Shown: positions 1 to 8,917 of the stretch, in pieces | Position numbering within the stretch: the first letter of the stretch is position 1 | Layout: every line of letters begins with the position of its first letter | Source: Bacillus sp. FJAT-27264 | GTDB taxonomy: Bacteria > Bacillota > Bacilli > Paenibacillales > Paenibacillaceae | Direction of reading: 5' to 3' | NCBI RefSeq assembly: GCF_001682855.1 | Contig: NZ_MAQW01000007.1 | Span: forward strand, 12,274 to 53,186 | DNA: 40,913 bases | The notes under the pieces: generated by a model | Database searches by the model: none | The model's input: the letters and a program-made list of their open reading frames with translations, nothing else | What the model was told of the DNA's origin: nothing | Translations under genes and position numbers: made by a program

Positions 1-165
1 CCTCTGTTGTCTCCAGATTTCTTTAGATTGTACCGCTATTCGCGGATAAAATCCGGAGAGCTTAAGCTTCCGATGCTAGCTTTCCTTCAGAAAGCTTTTA
101 GGCGGTCGCTTTCGCTCCTTCAGTTCCAAACTTTCCCTCCATTCCATTCCCCTTTTGTTACTGTT
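1..165. repeat. Copy 1 of a dispersed structured intergenic element (cut by the window edge)
   Basis: This stretch downstream of coaX holds no credible gene. It begins with an imperfect stem, TCTCCAGATTT (about 10-20) against AAATCCGGAGA (about 48-58), and continues with GCTTTCGCTCCTTCAG, TTCCAAA and CCATTCCATTCCCC. The same ordered blocks occur at about 10738-10845: GTTGTCCCCGGATTT, AAAATCCGG, CGCTTCGCTTCTACAG, CTCCAAA and CCGTTCCATACC. The two copies differ at many positions but keep the paired arms, which suggests a folded RNA or DNA element rather than chance. Function unknown. Confidence 0.5.
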
Positions 166-199
166 CTTAGTCCAATCTATATAGCCTCTCTGGGCAATC

Positions 200-967
200 T
201 TATTTATTACGTTCGTAAACAATGCGCAGTCCTTCAAGCGTGAGCAGCGGATTAATCTCATCGATGCATTCTGTCTCTCCGGCGATAAGCGGGGCTAGCC
301 CACCTGTTGCAATAACCTTCAGCTCCGGCGCATTCATTTCGATCTTTATACGTTTTACAATCCCTTCAACCTGACCGGCGTACCCAAAAATGATTCCAGC
401 CTGCATCGCATGAACTGTATTGCGGCCAATCACCTTTTTCGGCTTCTCCAGTTCGATGCGAGGCAGCTTGGAAGCCCGCTGATACAGCGCTTCGGTAGAA
501 ATGCCTAGACCAGGGACAATGGCACCGCCAAGATAATTGGCATCGCCATCAATACAATCAAAAGTGGTCGCAGTCCCGAAATCGACAACCACGAGCGGAC
601 ATTTATACTGTTCAATAGCTGCAACAGCGTTCACGATCCGGTCTGCACCTACCTCACGAGGGTTTTCATACCGCAGATTAAGTCCTGTCTTAATCCCCGG
701 TCCCACCAGCAAGGGGTCTTTACCGATATATTTTATACACATATCAACGATTGTCTGAACCAACGGAGGAACTACAGAGGATATAATGACACCCTCTACA
801 TCTTTGACCGAGATATCCGACATATGAAACAAATTGTGTATTAGCACACCATATTCGTCCACAGTGGATTGACGAGCGGTGCTCAGCCGAAAATGGTGCA
901 ACAGCTCGCGCTTTTTATACACACCGAGAACAATATTAGTGTTACCGATATCAACTGCCAGCATCAT
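200..967 (-). CDS. coaX: Type III pantothenate kinase CoaX
   Basis: CoaX phosphorylates pantothenate with ATP in the first step of coenzyme A synthesis in the cytoplasm. The 255 residues match the family length. The N-terminal phosphate motif DIGNTN is at residues 6-11, followed by GADRIVNAVAA near 106 and VVVDFGTATTFDCID near 126-140, which carry the substrate-binding and catalytic residues of the ASKHA-fold type III enzyme. The start overlaps the nadC stop as ATGA. A strong ribosome site (AAGGAGGG) lies 9 bases upstream inside nadC, so translation is coupled. The gene is the last of the nadABC-coaX block, pairing NAD and CoA synthesis. No clear intrinsic terminator follows before the window edge. 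Confidence 0.97.
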   Translation of the reverse strand: MMLAVDIGNTNIVLGVYKKRELLHHFRLSTARQSTVDEYGVLIHNLFHMSDISVKDVEGVIISSVVPPLVQTIVDMCIKYIGKDPLLVGPGIKTGLNLRYENPREVGADRIVNAVAAIEQYKCPLVVVDFGTATTFDCIDGDANYLGGAIVPGLGISTEALYQRASKLPRIELEKPKKVIGRNTVHAMQAGIIFGYAGQVEGIVKRIKIEMNAPELKVIATGGLAPLIAGETECIDEINPLLTLEGLRIVYERNK

Positions 968-1839
968 GAGACAGGACCCTCCTTCTTGGCGTTAAGGTCC
1001 AGGCTAATATCCAGCGAGGAAAAAGAATACGTTAGGCGGCCAACTGAAATTACGTCGACACCCGTCTCAGCTATTCCCCGTACGGTCTCCAGCGAGACAT
1101 TGCCTGAGGCTTCAGTTCTCACATGTGGCGCTTTGGCTTTAATTCTGGCTACGGCTTCCTTCATCATGTCAGTAGACATATTATCCAACATAATGATATC
1201 GGCTCCAGCAGCCAGTGCTTCTTCCACCTGCTCCAGGTTCTCCGTCTCGACCTCGATGGTCATAGTATGCGGAATGTTCTTCCTAGCACGGTCGATGGCC
1301 TGCCGAATTCCACCCGCACCTTTGATATGATTGTCCTTGATCATTACCGCATCATACAGTCCAAAACGGTGGTTCGCTCCTCCGCCTACACGGACTGCAT
1401 ATTTCTCCAACATCCGGTGGCCCGGAGTCGTCTTGCGTGTATCGACAAGTCGGGTTGACAGGCCTTCAAGTTCCTGCACAAAAGAAGACGTACGTGTAGC
1501 CACCCCAGATAACCGCTGCATCAAGTTAAGAGCGAGTCGTTCGCCCGTCAGGATGGCGTGTGTACTACCCTCTACTTCGGCAATTACAGTGCCCTTCTCC
1601 AGCCTCTGACCTTCCTGGACATGCGCAGTAAACGTCAGCGACGGATCTACTACCTCGAATACCAATTCCGCCACAGGCAGGCCGCAAATGACACCGCTCT
1701 CCTTGGCATGTATTATAGCCTTCGACTCATGGCCGGCAGGAATTGTAGTCTGGGTACTAATATCACCCGAGCCCACATCCTCACGTAGCCATGACTTGAT
1801 GGATTGTACCAGTTCTTCATTATATCCGTTAAACATCAT
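964..1839 (-). CDS. nadC: Nicotinate-nucleotide pyrophosphorylase (quinolinate phosphoribosyltransferase)
   Basis: NadC converts quinolinate and PRPP to nicotinate mononucleotide, the third step of de novo NAD synthesis. The family signature VDTRKTTPGHRMLEKYAV with RVGGGANHR and the active-site run DAVMIKDNH are all present, followed by the barrel segments IEVETENLEQV and IMLDNMS. Length (about 291) equals the family norm. Three adjacent start codons exist: GTG 1842, ATG 1839 and ATG 1836. ATG 1839 lies 9 bases after GGAGG and is preferred. The 5' end overlaps the last codons of nadB and the 3' end overlaps coaX, so the three are one transcript with coupled translation. Confidence 0.97.
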   Translation of the reverse strand: MMFNGYNEELVQSIKSWLREDVGSGDISTQTTIPAGHESKAIIHAKESGVICGLPVAELVFEVVDPSLTFTAHVQEGQRLEKGTVIAEVEGSTHAILTGERLALNLMQRLSGVATRTSSFVQELEGLSTRLVDTRKTTPGHRMLEKYAVRVGGGANHRFGLYDAVMIKDNHIKGAGGIRQAIDRARKNIPHTMTIEVETENLEQVEEALAAGADIIMLDNMSTDMMKEAVARIKAKAPHVRTEASGNVSLETVRGIAETGVDVISVGRLTYSFSSLDISLDLNAKKEGPVS

Positions 1840-3445
1840 CACTTAATTCCTCCACTATTCCCAGCTCACGAGTCTGGAGCAGGTGTTTCCGCCACTCCTC
1901 ATCATTGCGCTGCGGATAATCCTCACGGTAATGCGCCCCGCGGCTTTCTTGCCGAGCGAGCGCCGACTCTGTGATCAGCAGACAGCAGGTCAGCATGTTG
2001 GCGAATTCGTATTCTTCACGCTTAGATAGTGATGCCCCAAAGATCGGCACCTGCCGCTTCAGCTCTTCCAAACCTTTAGATAGCATCTCCTCATTACGCC
2101 GAAGTCCGGCATAGCGAACCATCACCTTTTGCAGCTTCAAACGGCGTTCCACTATAGCCTGGGTCGATGCCTCCGTACGTCCTTCCTGAATGCTGACGGC
2201 ATTCACATCACGACCCAGAGGTGGCAATTCGCGAACCCGATCAATAATCCGTCGGCCGAATACAACAGCTTCGGACAAAGAATTACTTGCCAGGCGGTTT
2301 GCTCCATGCAGACCTGTAGAAGACACTTCCCCACAGGCAAACAAGCGTGAAATATTACTTTCCCCGTTCAGGTCAGTCTTAATGCCCCCCATCATATAAT
2401 GCGCAGCTGGAGCCACTGGAATCCAATCTGAGGTAATATCCAGTCCGTAGCTCATGCAAGTCTCATATATGGTTGGAAAACGATGCTTCACCATCTCTGC
2501 CGATTCATGGGTAATATCCAAATAGACAAAAGTCGATTTGGTCAGCTCCATCTCACTGACAATCGCCCGGGCAACTATATCACGTGGTGCTAGCTCAAGC
2601 AATTCATGATATCGCTCCATAAAGCGTTCACCGTTGATATTGCGCAGCACCGCACCTTCCCCGCGTACCGCCTCAGAGATTAGGAACCGTGGGGCGCCTG
2701 GGTAACTGAGCGCTGTAGGATGAAACTGGATGAACTCCATATCACGAATGTGCGCACCTGCCCGATATGCAATCGCCACACCGTCTCCAGTAGCAACCTC
2801 AGGGTTGGTGGTATAACGGAATAACTGACCAGCCCCGCCGGAACACAATATTGTTGCGTCCCCTTGCAGAAATAACTTTCCGCCATCTGGCCGCTGCAAC
2901 AGTACGCCGACACATTCCCCGTCCTCTGTAATGAGATCTATGACATAATGATCATCCCATACCTCAATATTGTTATGCTCCTCCACTTGCTGACCCAAGG
3001 CCCTTACGATCTCATAGCCGGTAGCATCTCCGTTGGCATGAAGAATACGTCGATGACTGTGTGCCCCTTCCTGGGTCAGCGCCAGAACACCATCTTCCTT
3101 ATCGAACAATGTACCCAGTCTGATCAACTCATGCACACCCTCTGGACCCTCATTGACGAGGACATCCACAGCAGCAGAAGAGCAGAGGCCTACTCCCGCC
3201 ATTAAGGTGTCTTGGCGGTGGTAGGCCGGAGAATCATCATCGGAAATAACTGCAGCAATCCCACCTTGTGCATAGCGGGTATTACTCTCCATCAGCGACT
3301 TCTTAGTAAGCATAATGACACGCCGGTCTTCACTGGCTTTTATCGCTGTGAATAATCCGGCAATTCCGGAACCTATGACGATGCAATCCGTTTTTACAGT
3401 TGGAATATCCCGGAGATCAAAATCAACCAAATATTGTGGAATCAT
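1829..3445 (-). CDS. nadB: L-aspartate oxidase
   Basis: NadB oxidises L-aspartate to iminoaspartate with FAD, supplying NadA. The N-terminal dinucleotide fold shows VIGSGIAGLFTAI (residues about 22-34) and the flavin-associated run NTRYAQGGIAAV. The succinate dehydrogenase/fumarate reductase-type active site region includes EFIQFHPTAL, LISEAVRGEGA and HYMMGGIKTD. The C-terminal FAD segment is FACGEVSSTGLHGANRLASN. The C-terminal helical domain of flavoprotein subunits is complete, and 538 residues is normal. A weak ribosome site (AGGTGA) precedes the ATG. It lies 36 bases after nadA and overlaps nadC. No nifS/iscS-like desulfurase gene for the NadA cluster is adjacent, unlike in B. subtilis. 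Confidence 0.97.
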   Translation of the reverse strand: MIPQYLVDFDLRDIPTVKTDCIVIGSGIAGLFTAIKASEDRRVIMLTKKSLMESNTRYAQGGIAAVISDDDSPAYHRQDTLMAGVGLCSSAAVDVLVNEGPEGVHELIRLGTLFDKEDGVLALTQEGAHSHRRILHANGDATGYEIVRALGQQVEEHNNIEVWDDHYVIDLITEDGECVGVLLQRPDGGKLFLQGDATILCSGGAGQLFRYTTNPEVATGDGVAIAYRAGAHIRDMEFIQFHPTALSYPGAPRFLISEAVRGEGAVLRNINGERFMERYHELLELAPRDIVARAIVSEMELTKSTFVYLDITHESAEMVKHRFPTIYETCMSYGLDITSDWIPVAPAAHYMMGGIKTDLNGESNISRLFACGEVSSTGLHGANRLASNSLSEAVVFGRRIIDRVRELPPLGRDVNAVSIQEGRTEASTQAIVERRLKLQKVMVRYAGLRRNEEMLSKGLEELKRQVPIFGASLSKREEYEFANMLTCCLLITESALARQESRGAHYREDYPQRNDEEWRKHLLQTRELGIVEELSDDV

Positions 3446-3473
3446 GACCGCTCACCTGTTTCAACGAAAGAGT

Positions 3474-3504
3474 AGCGCATGCTACTTGACTAGTAGCATG
3501 CGCT
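3474..3504 (-). other. Perfect 13-bp stem-loop across the nadA stop codon
   Basis: AGCGCATGCTACT (3474-3486) and AGTAGCATGCGCT (3492-3504) are perfect reverse complements around a 5-base loop. The nadA TAG stop (3482-3484) is inside one arm. No T-tract follows on the minus strand, so it is not a standard terminator. It ends about 28 bases before the nadB start. Likely roles, by inference, are RNA stability, processing or coupling between nadA and nadB. Confidence 0.7.
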
Positions 3505-4420
3505 CTAAGGAAGTTCTGGCTTTGTCGGCGATAGCGGGTGGAACGTAAATTTGTGGTTTCATCGTTTCCAGGGCCTTCACCAATTTTTTGAGATTATTAA
3601 CCTTCATATTAGGGCACACAAGGAACTTTGTGGCAAAATGGAACTCTTTATCCGGGCTATCCTTACGAAGCTGGTACCCGGTACCATCTTCGGTGCCGAC
3701 AATAAACTGCTTACGATCCGACTTGCGGCAGTATTCCAGAATCGAGGTGGTGCTACCAACATAATCCCCCATGGCTACAACTTCAGGGCGGCACTCTGGA
3801 TGAACCACGAACTCTGCATCAGGATATTTGGCTCTCATCTCCACTACATCCTTGACGGTCAACATGTCGTGGGTATTGCAGTAGCCTTCCCAAATGATCA
3901 GCTTCTTGCCGGTTTGATCTTGAACATATTGTCCAAGGTTCTTATCCGGTACCCAGATGATTTCTTCGGCATCCAGCGATTCAATTACCTTCACCGCATT
4001 CGCGGAGGTACAGCAAATATCCGTCTCTGCCTTGATTTCTGCGGACGAATTGATATAAGTAACGACTTTAGCATTGGGGTGTTGGGCCTTCAACTTGCGA
4101 AGACCTTCCACATTGACCATATCAGCCATTGGGCAGCCAGCGCGTTCATCAGGAATAATTACTGTCTTGTTAGGCGCCAAAATCTTAGCACTTTCTCCCA
4201 TGAAATGCACACCACAGAACACAATCACATCTGCATCCGTCTCCGCTGCCTTTTGAGCCAGCAAAAACGAGTCACCCCGGAAATCAGCAACCTCCTGAAT
4301 TTCATCCCGTTGATAGTAATGAGCCAAAATGATTGCATTTCGTTCTTTCTTAAGCTGTTCGAGACGTATACGAAGTTCACGATTCTGTTCCTGCTTGCGC
4401 TCCAGCGCCAAAGCTTCCAT
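3482..4420 (-). CDS. nadA: Quinolinate synthase A (4Fe-4S)
   Basis: NadA condenses iminoaspartate with dihydroxyacetone phosphate to give quinolinate using an oxygen-labile 4Fe-4S cluster. The three cluster ligands can be placed at Cys69 (VFCGVHFMGE), Cys181 (WEGYCNTHD) and Cys269 (FLVCPNMK). Substrate-site runs AHYYQRDE, YINSSAEIKA, CCTSANAV and HPECRPEV are present. At 312 residues it is of the compact class and lacks the longer N-terminus of the B. subtilis protein. The ATG has a good ribosome site (AAGGGGGAG, 8 bases). It is the first gene of nadABC-coaX and follows a recognisable sigma-A promoter. Confidence 0.97.
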   Translation of the reverse strand: MEALALERKQEQNRELRIRLEQLKKERNAIILAHYYQRDEIQEVADFRGDSFLLAQKAAETDADVIVFCGVHFMGESAKILAPNKTVIIPDERAGCPMADMVNVEGLRKLKAQHPNAKVVTYINSSAEIKAETDICCTSANAVKVIESLDAEEIIWVPDKNLGQYVQDQTGKKLIIWEGYCNTHDMLTVKDVVEMRAKYPDAEFVVHPECRPEVVAMGDYVGSTTSILEYCRKSDRKQFIVGTEDGTGYQLRKDSPDKEFHFATKFLVCPNMKVNNLKKLVKALETMKPQIYVPPAIADKARTSLERMLLVK

Positions 4421-4510
4421 GGTCTGTACTCCCCCTTATGTCTTCGCGGCTTGAGGCCGGCACTTTCATGTCAAATTGGATCAAATAAAAAGTAAGTAAT
4501 ATTAATCACT

Positions 4511-4539
4511 AATGTACACAACGTTCCAGCCCCTGTCAA
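4511..4539 (-). promoter_or_regulatory. Sigma-A promoter for nadABC-coaX
   Basis: On the minus strand a perfect TTGACA (4534-4539) is separated by 17 bases from TACATT (4511-4516). It lies about 90 bases upstream of the nadA start and downstream of the ftsH terminator, so it fits a dedicated promoter for the NAD block. Just downstream is the palindromic TAATATTA, a possible but unproven regulator site. Confidence 0.7.
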
Positions 4540-4586
4540 TGTAACCGGAAAGACAGTCAACGACTTCTTTTCTAGAGTACAGACAC

Positions 4587-4621
4587 AAAAAATCCGGAGA
4601 ACATAACCGTTCTCCGGATTT
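4587..4621 (-). terminator. Intrinsic terminator of ftsH
   Basis: Minus-strand stem AAATCCGGAGAAC / GTTCTCCGGATTT (13 bp, 6-base loop) followed by a run of T (4587-4592). It lies 28 bases past the ftsH stop and separates ftsH from the nad promoter. Confidence 0.9.
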
Positions 4622-4649
4622 GCAGCAGTTCATCTAGTTAAAAGACAAC

Positions 4650-6698
4650 TTAGGAAAGACTTCCGCCGCCTTTATTATCATCCGATCCATCATTGCCTTC
4701 GGATCCCGGATTGTTCGGAATATCCTTAGCCATATCCGGTGATGTGGACTGAGTATCCTCAGGCTTGCCTTGAATACGCACACGCACATCTCCGATAGAA
4801 TCGATTACTGGCTCTCCACCTTCATGGACAACCCCTTCAGATTCCTCGGGCTTGCCATCTTCAGAAAGGTAACCCTGCTCGATCAGTTCTTTGATCTGAT
4901 CCAGTTCCAGTGTTTCCTTCTCAAGCAAGGTGTTAGCAATAAGGTGCATTTCCTTGGAGTACTTGGTCAACAGTTCTCTACAACGCTCGTAGCACGTGCG
5001 GATAAAGTTCTGCATTTCTTGATCAATCTCATAAGCGATGGAATCACTGTAGTTCTGCTCATGCCCGATATCACGGCCCAGGAATACTTGACCTTGGGAT
5101 GTTCCGAACTGTAGAGGTCCCAGCTTATCAGACATACCGTACTCCATAATCATGCTACGAACAATAGACGTAGCCTGTTGGAAGTCACTGTATGCGCCTG
5201 TACCGATTTCGCCGATGAACATTTCTTCAGCAACACGGCCACCGAGCAATCCAGTTACTCTATCAAGCAATTCCTGCTTGGTTGCAAGCATCCGGTCTTC
5301 CTTAGGAAGCATAATGACATATCCGCCTGCGCGTCCGCGCGGGATAATCGTTACTTTATGCACCATATCGGCATGCTCCAGGAAGTAACCAGCAATGGTA
5401 TGACCTGCTTCGTGGTAAGCCACGATACGTTTCTCGCGGTCGCTGATAACACGGCTGCGTTTCTCCGTACCCACGATCACGCGGTCAATCGCTTCATCCA
5501 CTTCGCGCATGGAGATATCCTTGCGGTTGCGGCGTGCAGCGAGCAATGCCGCTTCGTTCAAGAGGTTCTCCAAATCTGCACCGGTGAATCCAGTTGTACG
5601 CTTGGCGATTACATCCAGCTTAACATCCTTCGTCAGCGGTTTGTTACGGGAGTGAACTTTCAGTACTGCTTCACGGCCTTTCACATCTGGACGGTCAACC
5701 GTAATTTGACGGTCAAAACGTCCCGGACGAAGCAAGGCTGGGTCAAGAATGTCTGCGCGGTTAGTTGCCGCTACAATGATAATACCTTCGTTGCCACCAA
5801 AGCCGTCCATTTCAACGAGCAATTGGTTGAGTGTCTGTTCACGCTCATCGTGTCCACCGCCGAGGCCAGCGCCACGTTGGCGTCCAACTGCGTCAATCTC
5901 ATCAATGAAGATGATACAAGGCGCATTCTTCTTGGCATTCTCGAACAAATCACGTACACGGGAAGCACCGACACCGACGAACATTTCTACAAAGTCAGAA
6001 CCGGAGATACTGAAGAATGGAACACCAGCTTCACCAGCTACCGCACGGGCCAGCAAGGTTTTACCTGTTCCCGGAGGACCTACGAGCAATACGCCCTTAG
6101 GGATACGTGCACCCACAGCAGCGAATTTGCGCGGATCTTTCAGGAATTCCACGACCTCGACAAGCTCTTGCTTCTCTTCGTCGGCTCCTGCAACATCCTC
6201 AAAGCTGATACGCTTCTTCTCTTCATTATATAACCGGGCTTTACTCTTGCCGAAATTCATGACCTTGCCGCCGCCACCCTGCGCCTGATTGAACAGGAAG
6301 AAGAACAGGATGAACATGATTACCAGCGGGATAATGGAGGAGAGGAACGTCAGCCAAATGCTGTCGCCTTGCATCTTCTTCTGCTCATACTCTACGCCGT
6401 GTTCATCACTGGCCTTAACCAATTCGTTAAGAGCAGCATCTGTAGGAGGGATATATGTGGAGAAGCTTTTGGATTTTTTGTCTGCCGGCAGCTCTTTATA
6501 CTCACCTGTAACCAGGAACGCGTTGCCTTCAAACTGAACCGTTACGCTCTTCACATTATCGCTCTTGATTTCCTGTCTTAACTGGTCATATCTAGGGAAA
6601 TCGGCGGATTCATTTCCATTGCTTACAAACTGGACAATGCCCACCACGACTAAAAATAAAATCAAATAAAAACCAGAATTCCGGATGAACCGATTCAT
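4650..6698 (-). CDS. ftsH: ATP-dependent zinc metalloprotease FtsH
   Basis: FtsH is a membrane-bound hexameric AAA+ protease that degrades membrane and regulatory proteins. Residues 9-26 form the first membrane segment, 27-115 the external domain, and about 119-137 the second membrane segment. Walker A GPPGTGKT is at 207-214 and Walker B IIFIDEID at 262-269. The arginine-finger region GRFDR is near 326-330 and the zinc motif HEAGH at 429-433. The ribosome site AGGAGGT lies 5 bases before the ATG. At 682 residues it is about 45 longer than the B. subtilis protein, because of an acidic, Gly/Ser/Asp-rich tail after about residue 605. It follows hpt and ends in its own terminator. Confidence 0.98.
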   Translation of the reverse strand: MNRFIRNSGFYLILFLVVVGIVQFVSNGNESADFPRYDQLRQEIKSDNVKSVTVQFEGNAFLVTGEYKELPADKKSKSFSTYIPPTDAALNELVKASDEHGVEYEQKKMQGDSIWLTFLSSIIPLVIMFILFFFLFNQAQGGGGKVMNFGKSKARLYNEEKKRISFEDVAGADEEKQELVEVVEFLKDPRKFAAVGARIPKGVLLVGPPGTGKTLLARAVAGEAGVPFFSISGSDFVEMFVGVGASRVRDLFENAKKNAPCIIFIDEIDAVGRQRGAGLGGGHDEREQTLNQLLVEMDGFGGNEGIIIVAATNRADILDPALLRPGRFDRQITVDRPDVKGREAVLKVHSRNKPLTKDVKLDVIAKRTTGFTGADLENLLNEAALLAARRNRKDISMREVDEAIDRVIVGTEKRSRVISDREKRIVAYHEAGHTIAGYFLEHADMVHKVTIIPRGRAGGYVIMLPKEDRMLATKQELLDRVTGLLGGRVAEEMFIGEIGTGAYSDFQQATSIVRSMIMEYGMSDKLGPLQFGTSQGQVFLGRDIGHEQNYSDSIAYEIDQEMQNFIRTCYERCRELLTKYSKEMHLIANTLLEKETLELDQIKELIEQGYLSEDGKPEESEGVVHEGGEPVIDSIGDVRVRIQGKPEDTQSTSPDMAKDIPNNPGSEGNDGSDDNKGGGSLS

Positions 6699-6727
6699 CC
6701 CCTACCTCCTCTCGCAACACTCAAGTT

Positions 6728-6757
6728 ATTGTACCATAGCCTATCGGGACACCTCAA
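6728..6757 (-). promoter_or_regulatory. Probable sigma-A promoter for ftsH
   Basis: Minus strand TTGAGG (6752-6757), 18-base spacer, TACAAT (6728-6733), in the 108-base gap between hpt and ftsH, about 30 bases before the ftsH start. The -10 is good and the -35 is partial. Read-through from hpt is also possible. Confidence 0.5.
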
Positions 6758-6806
6758 ATAAGGGAAGTCCTGGAGTCTGATCACCAGCTGAATGGCTGTC
6801 AATTGT

Positions 6807-7346
6807 TCAGTTGGAATAAATCTCAGGCTTCAGCACGCCGACGTAAGGGAGGTTCCGATACCGCTCGGCATAATCCAATCCGTAGCCCACAATAAATTCA
6901 TCGGGCAATACAAACCCTGTGTACTCTGCTTCAAGGTTGACTGTACGTCCCGCAGGTTTGTCGAACAGGGTAACTACTGAGACTGACTTGGCATTACGAT
7001 TACGCAGCAGCTCAATCAGATAACTGAGCGTCAGACCGCTGTCGATGATATCCTCAACGATCAGCACATCGCGGCCCTCTACCGACACATCAAGATCCTT
7101 GATGATTTTGACAACGCCGGAAGACTTTGTAGATGCTCCATAGCTTGATACCGCCATAAAGTCCATCTCCAGAGGTACTGTAATGACTTTAACCAAATCT
7201 GCCATAAATATAAACGCACCTTTTAAAACACAGATCACTAAAGGGTTACGTCCTGCATATTCCTTGCTCAGCACAGTGCCAAGCTCCTTGATTCTCTGCT
7301 GAATTTCCTCTTCGCTGATTAAAACTTCTTTAATATCATTTTGCAA
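6807..7346 (-). CDS. hpt: Hypoxanthine phosphoribosyltransferase
   Basis: This enzyme salvages hypoxanthine (and guanine) to IMP/GMP using PRPP. The PRPP loop [18 protein letters not shown] (residues about 94-111) is typical of type I phosphoribosyltransferases. FIFMADLVK, the flexible-loop SSYG and the C-terminal FVVGYGLDY-like segment ([20 protein letters not shown]) match the HGPRT family. The length of 179 is normal. The start is TTG, chosen because AGGAGGT lies 8 bases upstream and there is no nearby in-frame ATG. It sits 46 bases after tilS, in the conserved tilS-hpt-ftsH order. In Bacillus, Hpt and TilS are reported to interact and affect ftsH transcription. Confidence 0.95.
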   Translation of the reverse strand: MQNDIKEVLISEEEIQQRIKELGTVLSKEYAGRNPLVICVLKGAFIFMADLVKVITVPLEMDFMAVSSYGASTKSSGVVKIIKDLDVSVEGRDVLIVEDIIDSGLTLSYLIELLRNRNAKSVSVVTLFDKPAGRTVNLEAEYTGFVLPDEFIVGYGLDYAERYRNLPYVGVLKPEIYSN

Positions 7347-7392
7347 CTTGCGAGACCTCCTAAGTTATACTATGAAAGACTTACTTCGACCA

Positions 7393-8835
7393 TTACGTTT
7401 CTTCAACCCTGTCACCGTCTTCTAGCGACAGGAGAAGGACCGCGGCCGTATGCCGCCCTACTGCGGCATGCATCGAGCGTCTTACGCCCGGAATCCAGAC
7501 GATATTGCCCAAACCATCGCACACGAGGGGAATTATAGATCGCTCGGAAGAAGGTATTTTATCATCAATGTAAATATCTTTTACCTTTTTGCTTCCGTTT
7601 AATCCCATAATCTTAATGGTATCTCCAGGCAATCTGGACCGGATGGTCAATGGGAAGACCAATTCATCCAGGTCAAACCATGCTGACATCACTTCAGACT
7701 GCTCCCCGCGTAAAAAAAAGCTTTCTCTCTCCAGCACCGTCATCGTCATCACTTTCCCAATCTCACCGAGCAAAAGCCGGGTCTGGGGCAAAGAAATCCG
7801 ATATGTATAGCTTGCCTGCACCTTCGGAGGCTTGGACGAGAACAACATCATGTCATATTGCCGGATACAGGTAAGTCCCCCGCCCAGATCAAGACTCCAG
7901 GTCGTTGGATATTCCTGTAATGTCCGCCGCCGCACAGATTCAATCTTGGAGAAATCCGTAATGGAAGAATCCGCCGACAGATAATTTAATATTAGTTTAA
8001 TCAAACGCCGTTGTAAAGCGGAGGGTACGGCCGCAAAGGATACCCTTTCAAATGTATATTTCCCGCTATTTACGGAAACCAGTTCATCAAAGCATCTGGC
8101 AGCAGCTTCCTCCATATAATCATCCTCGGCTCCAGCAATCTCTGCCAGTTGCAGCAAGGAATGTCCCAAGCGTCCATTGTATCTTTCCAGAAAAGGCAGC
8201 ACCTCCAGCCGCACAGCATTCCTCGTATATTGCGTCAGCAGATTGCTGGCATCTTCCGCATAGGGATAACCATTCTCCTGGCACAGGCCCACAAGGGCCG
8301 TTTTGTTAATACGGAGGAAGGGACGGATGAGTTGCACCTTTTTTTCGGTCCGCTTCCAGCGCATGCCGGCCAGTCCCGAGAGCCCGCTCCCACGCAACAG
8401 CCGCATTAGTACGGTCTCAGCCTGATCATCGGCATGATGGGCCAGCGCGACAGCTTGAGCTCCATACCGGTGAGCAGTATCAATAAGAAACTGATAACGC
8501 TTCTCCCGGGCTGTTCCCTCCGGCCCAAGGCCACTGTCCTTTGCCAGTGAGGGAATATCGAACTCCGCCATTTCGAAAGGAATGTTGAGTTCTGCTGCCA
8601 ACTGGCGGACAAGCTCTGCCTCTTCTACCGACTCCCCCCTAAATCCATGGTTCACGTGGGCACATATTAATTTTAAAGGTGTCCGATTTGCCGCGATTTC
8701 ATGCAGCACATGCAAAAGAGCCACAGAATCCGAGCCTCCGGATACTGCGACTACAATGGTGTCATGAGGCGACCACAGCCCATGTTCAGCTGCAGACTCC
8801 AGTACAGCATCCACGAGTCCGTTCATTTGCTCCAT
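7393..8835 (-). CDS. tilS: tRNA(Ile)-lysidine synthetase TilS
   Basis: TilS ligates lysine to C34 of the tRNA-Ile with a CAU anticodon, switching it from Met to Ile identity; it is normally essential. The N-type ATP pyrophosphatase P-loop SGGSDS is at residues 32-37. The downstream motifs HVNHGFRG and ALAHHADDQAETVLMRLLRG are characteristic. The C-terminal part (about 370-470) contains RSRLPGD and the TilS substrate-binding domain. Length 480 is close to the Bacillus protein. The ATG at 8835 has AAGGGAG 6 bases upstream. It is transcribed together with hpt. Confidence 0.96.
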   Translation of the reverse strand: MEQMNGLVDAVLESAAEHGLWSPHDTIVVAVSGGSDSVALLHVLHEIAANRTPLKLICAHVNHGFRGESVEEAELVRQLAAELNIPFEMAEFDIPSLAKDSGLGPEGTAREKRYQFLIDTAHRYGAQAVALAHHADDQAETVLMRLLRGSGLSGLAGMRWKRTEKKVQLIRPFLRINKTALVGLCQENGYPYAEDASNLLTQYTRNAVRLEVLPFLERYNGRLGHSLLQLAEIAGAEDDYMEEAAARCFDELVSVNSGKYTFERVSFAAVPSALQRRLIKLILNYLSADSSITDFSKIESVRRRTLQEYPTTWSLDLGGGLTCIRQYDMMLFSSKPPKVQASYTYRISLPQTRLLLGEIGKVMTMTVLERESFFLRGEQSEVMSAWFDLDELVFPLTIRSRLPGDTIKIMGLNGSKKVKDIYIDDKIPSSERSIIPLVCDGLGNIVWIPGVRRSMHAAVGRHTAAVLLLSLEDGDRVEET

Positions 8836-8917
8836 ATGCGGCTCCCTTCCCGCCCGGCCGTTTGCACAGGTTCGTATACCGGCAATCCTTGGTCCTTAAC
8901 CGGCAGTATGTATAATT

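Noticed and set aside
3551..4495. 314-codon open frame on the plus strand
   Set aside because: It is antisense to nadA, has no family resemblance and no ribosome site; nadA is unmistakable.
4587..4621. Third copy of the dispersed element, because it also has AAATCCGGAG/CTCCGGATTT
   Set aside because: Only the stem matches; the other blocks are missing and the T-run shows it is the ftsH terminator.
5178..6233. 351-codon open frame on the plus strand
   Set aside because: It is antisense to the highly conserved AAA+ region of ftsH.
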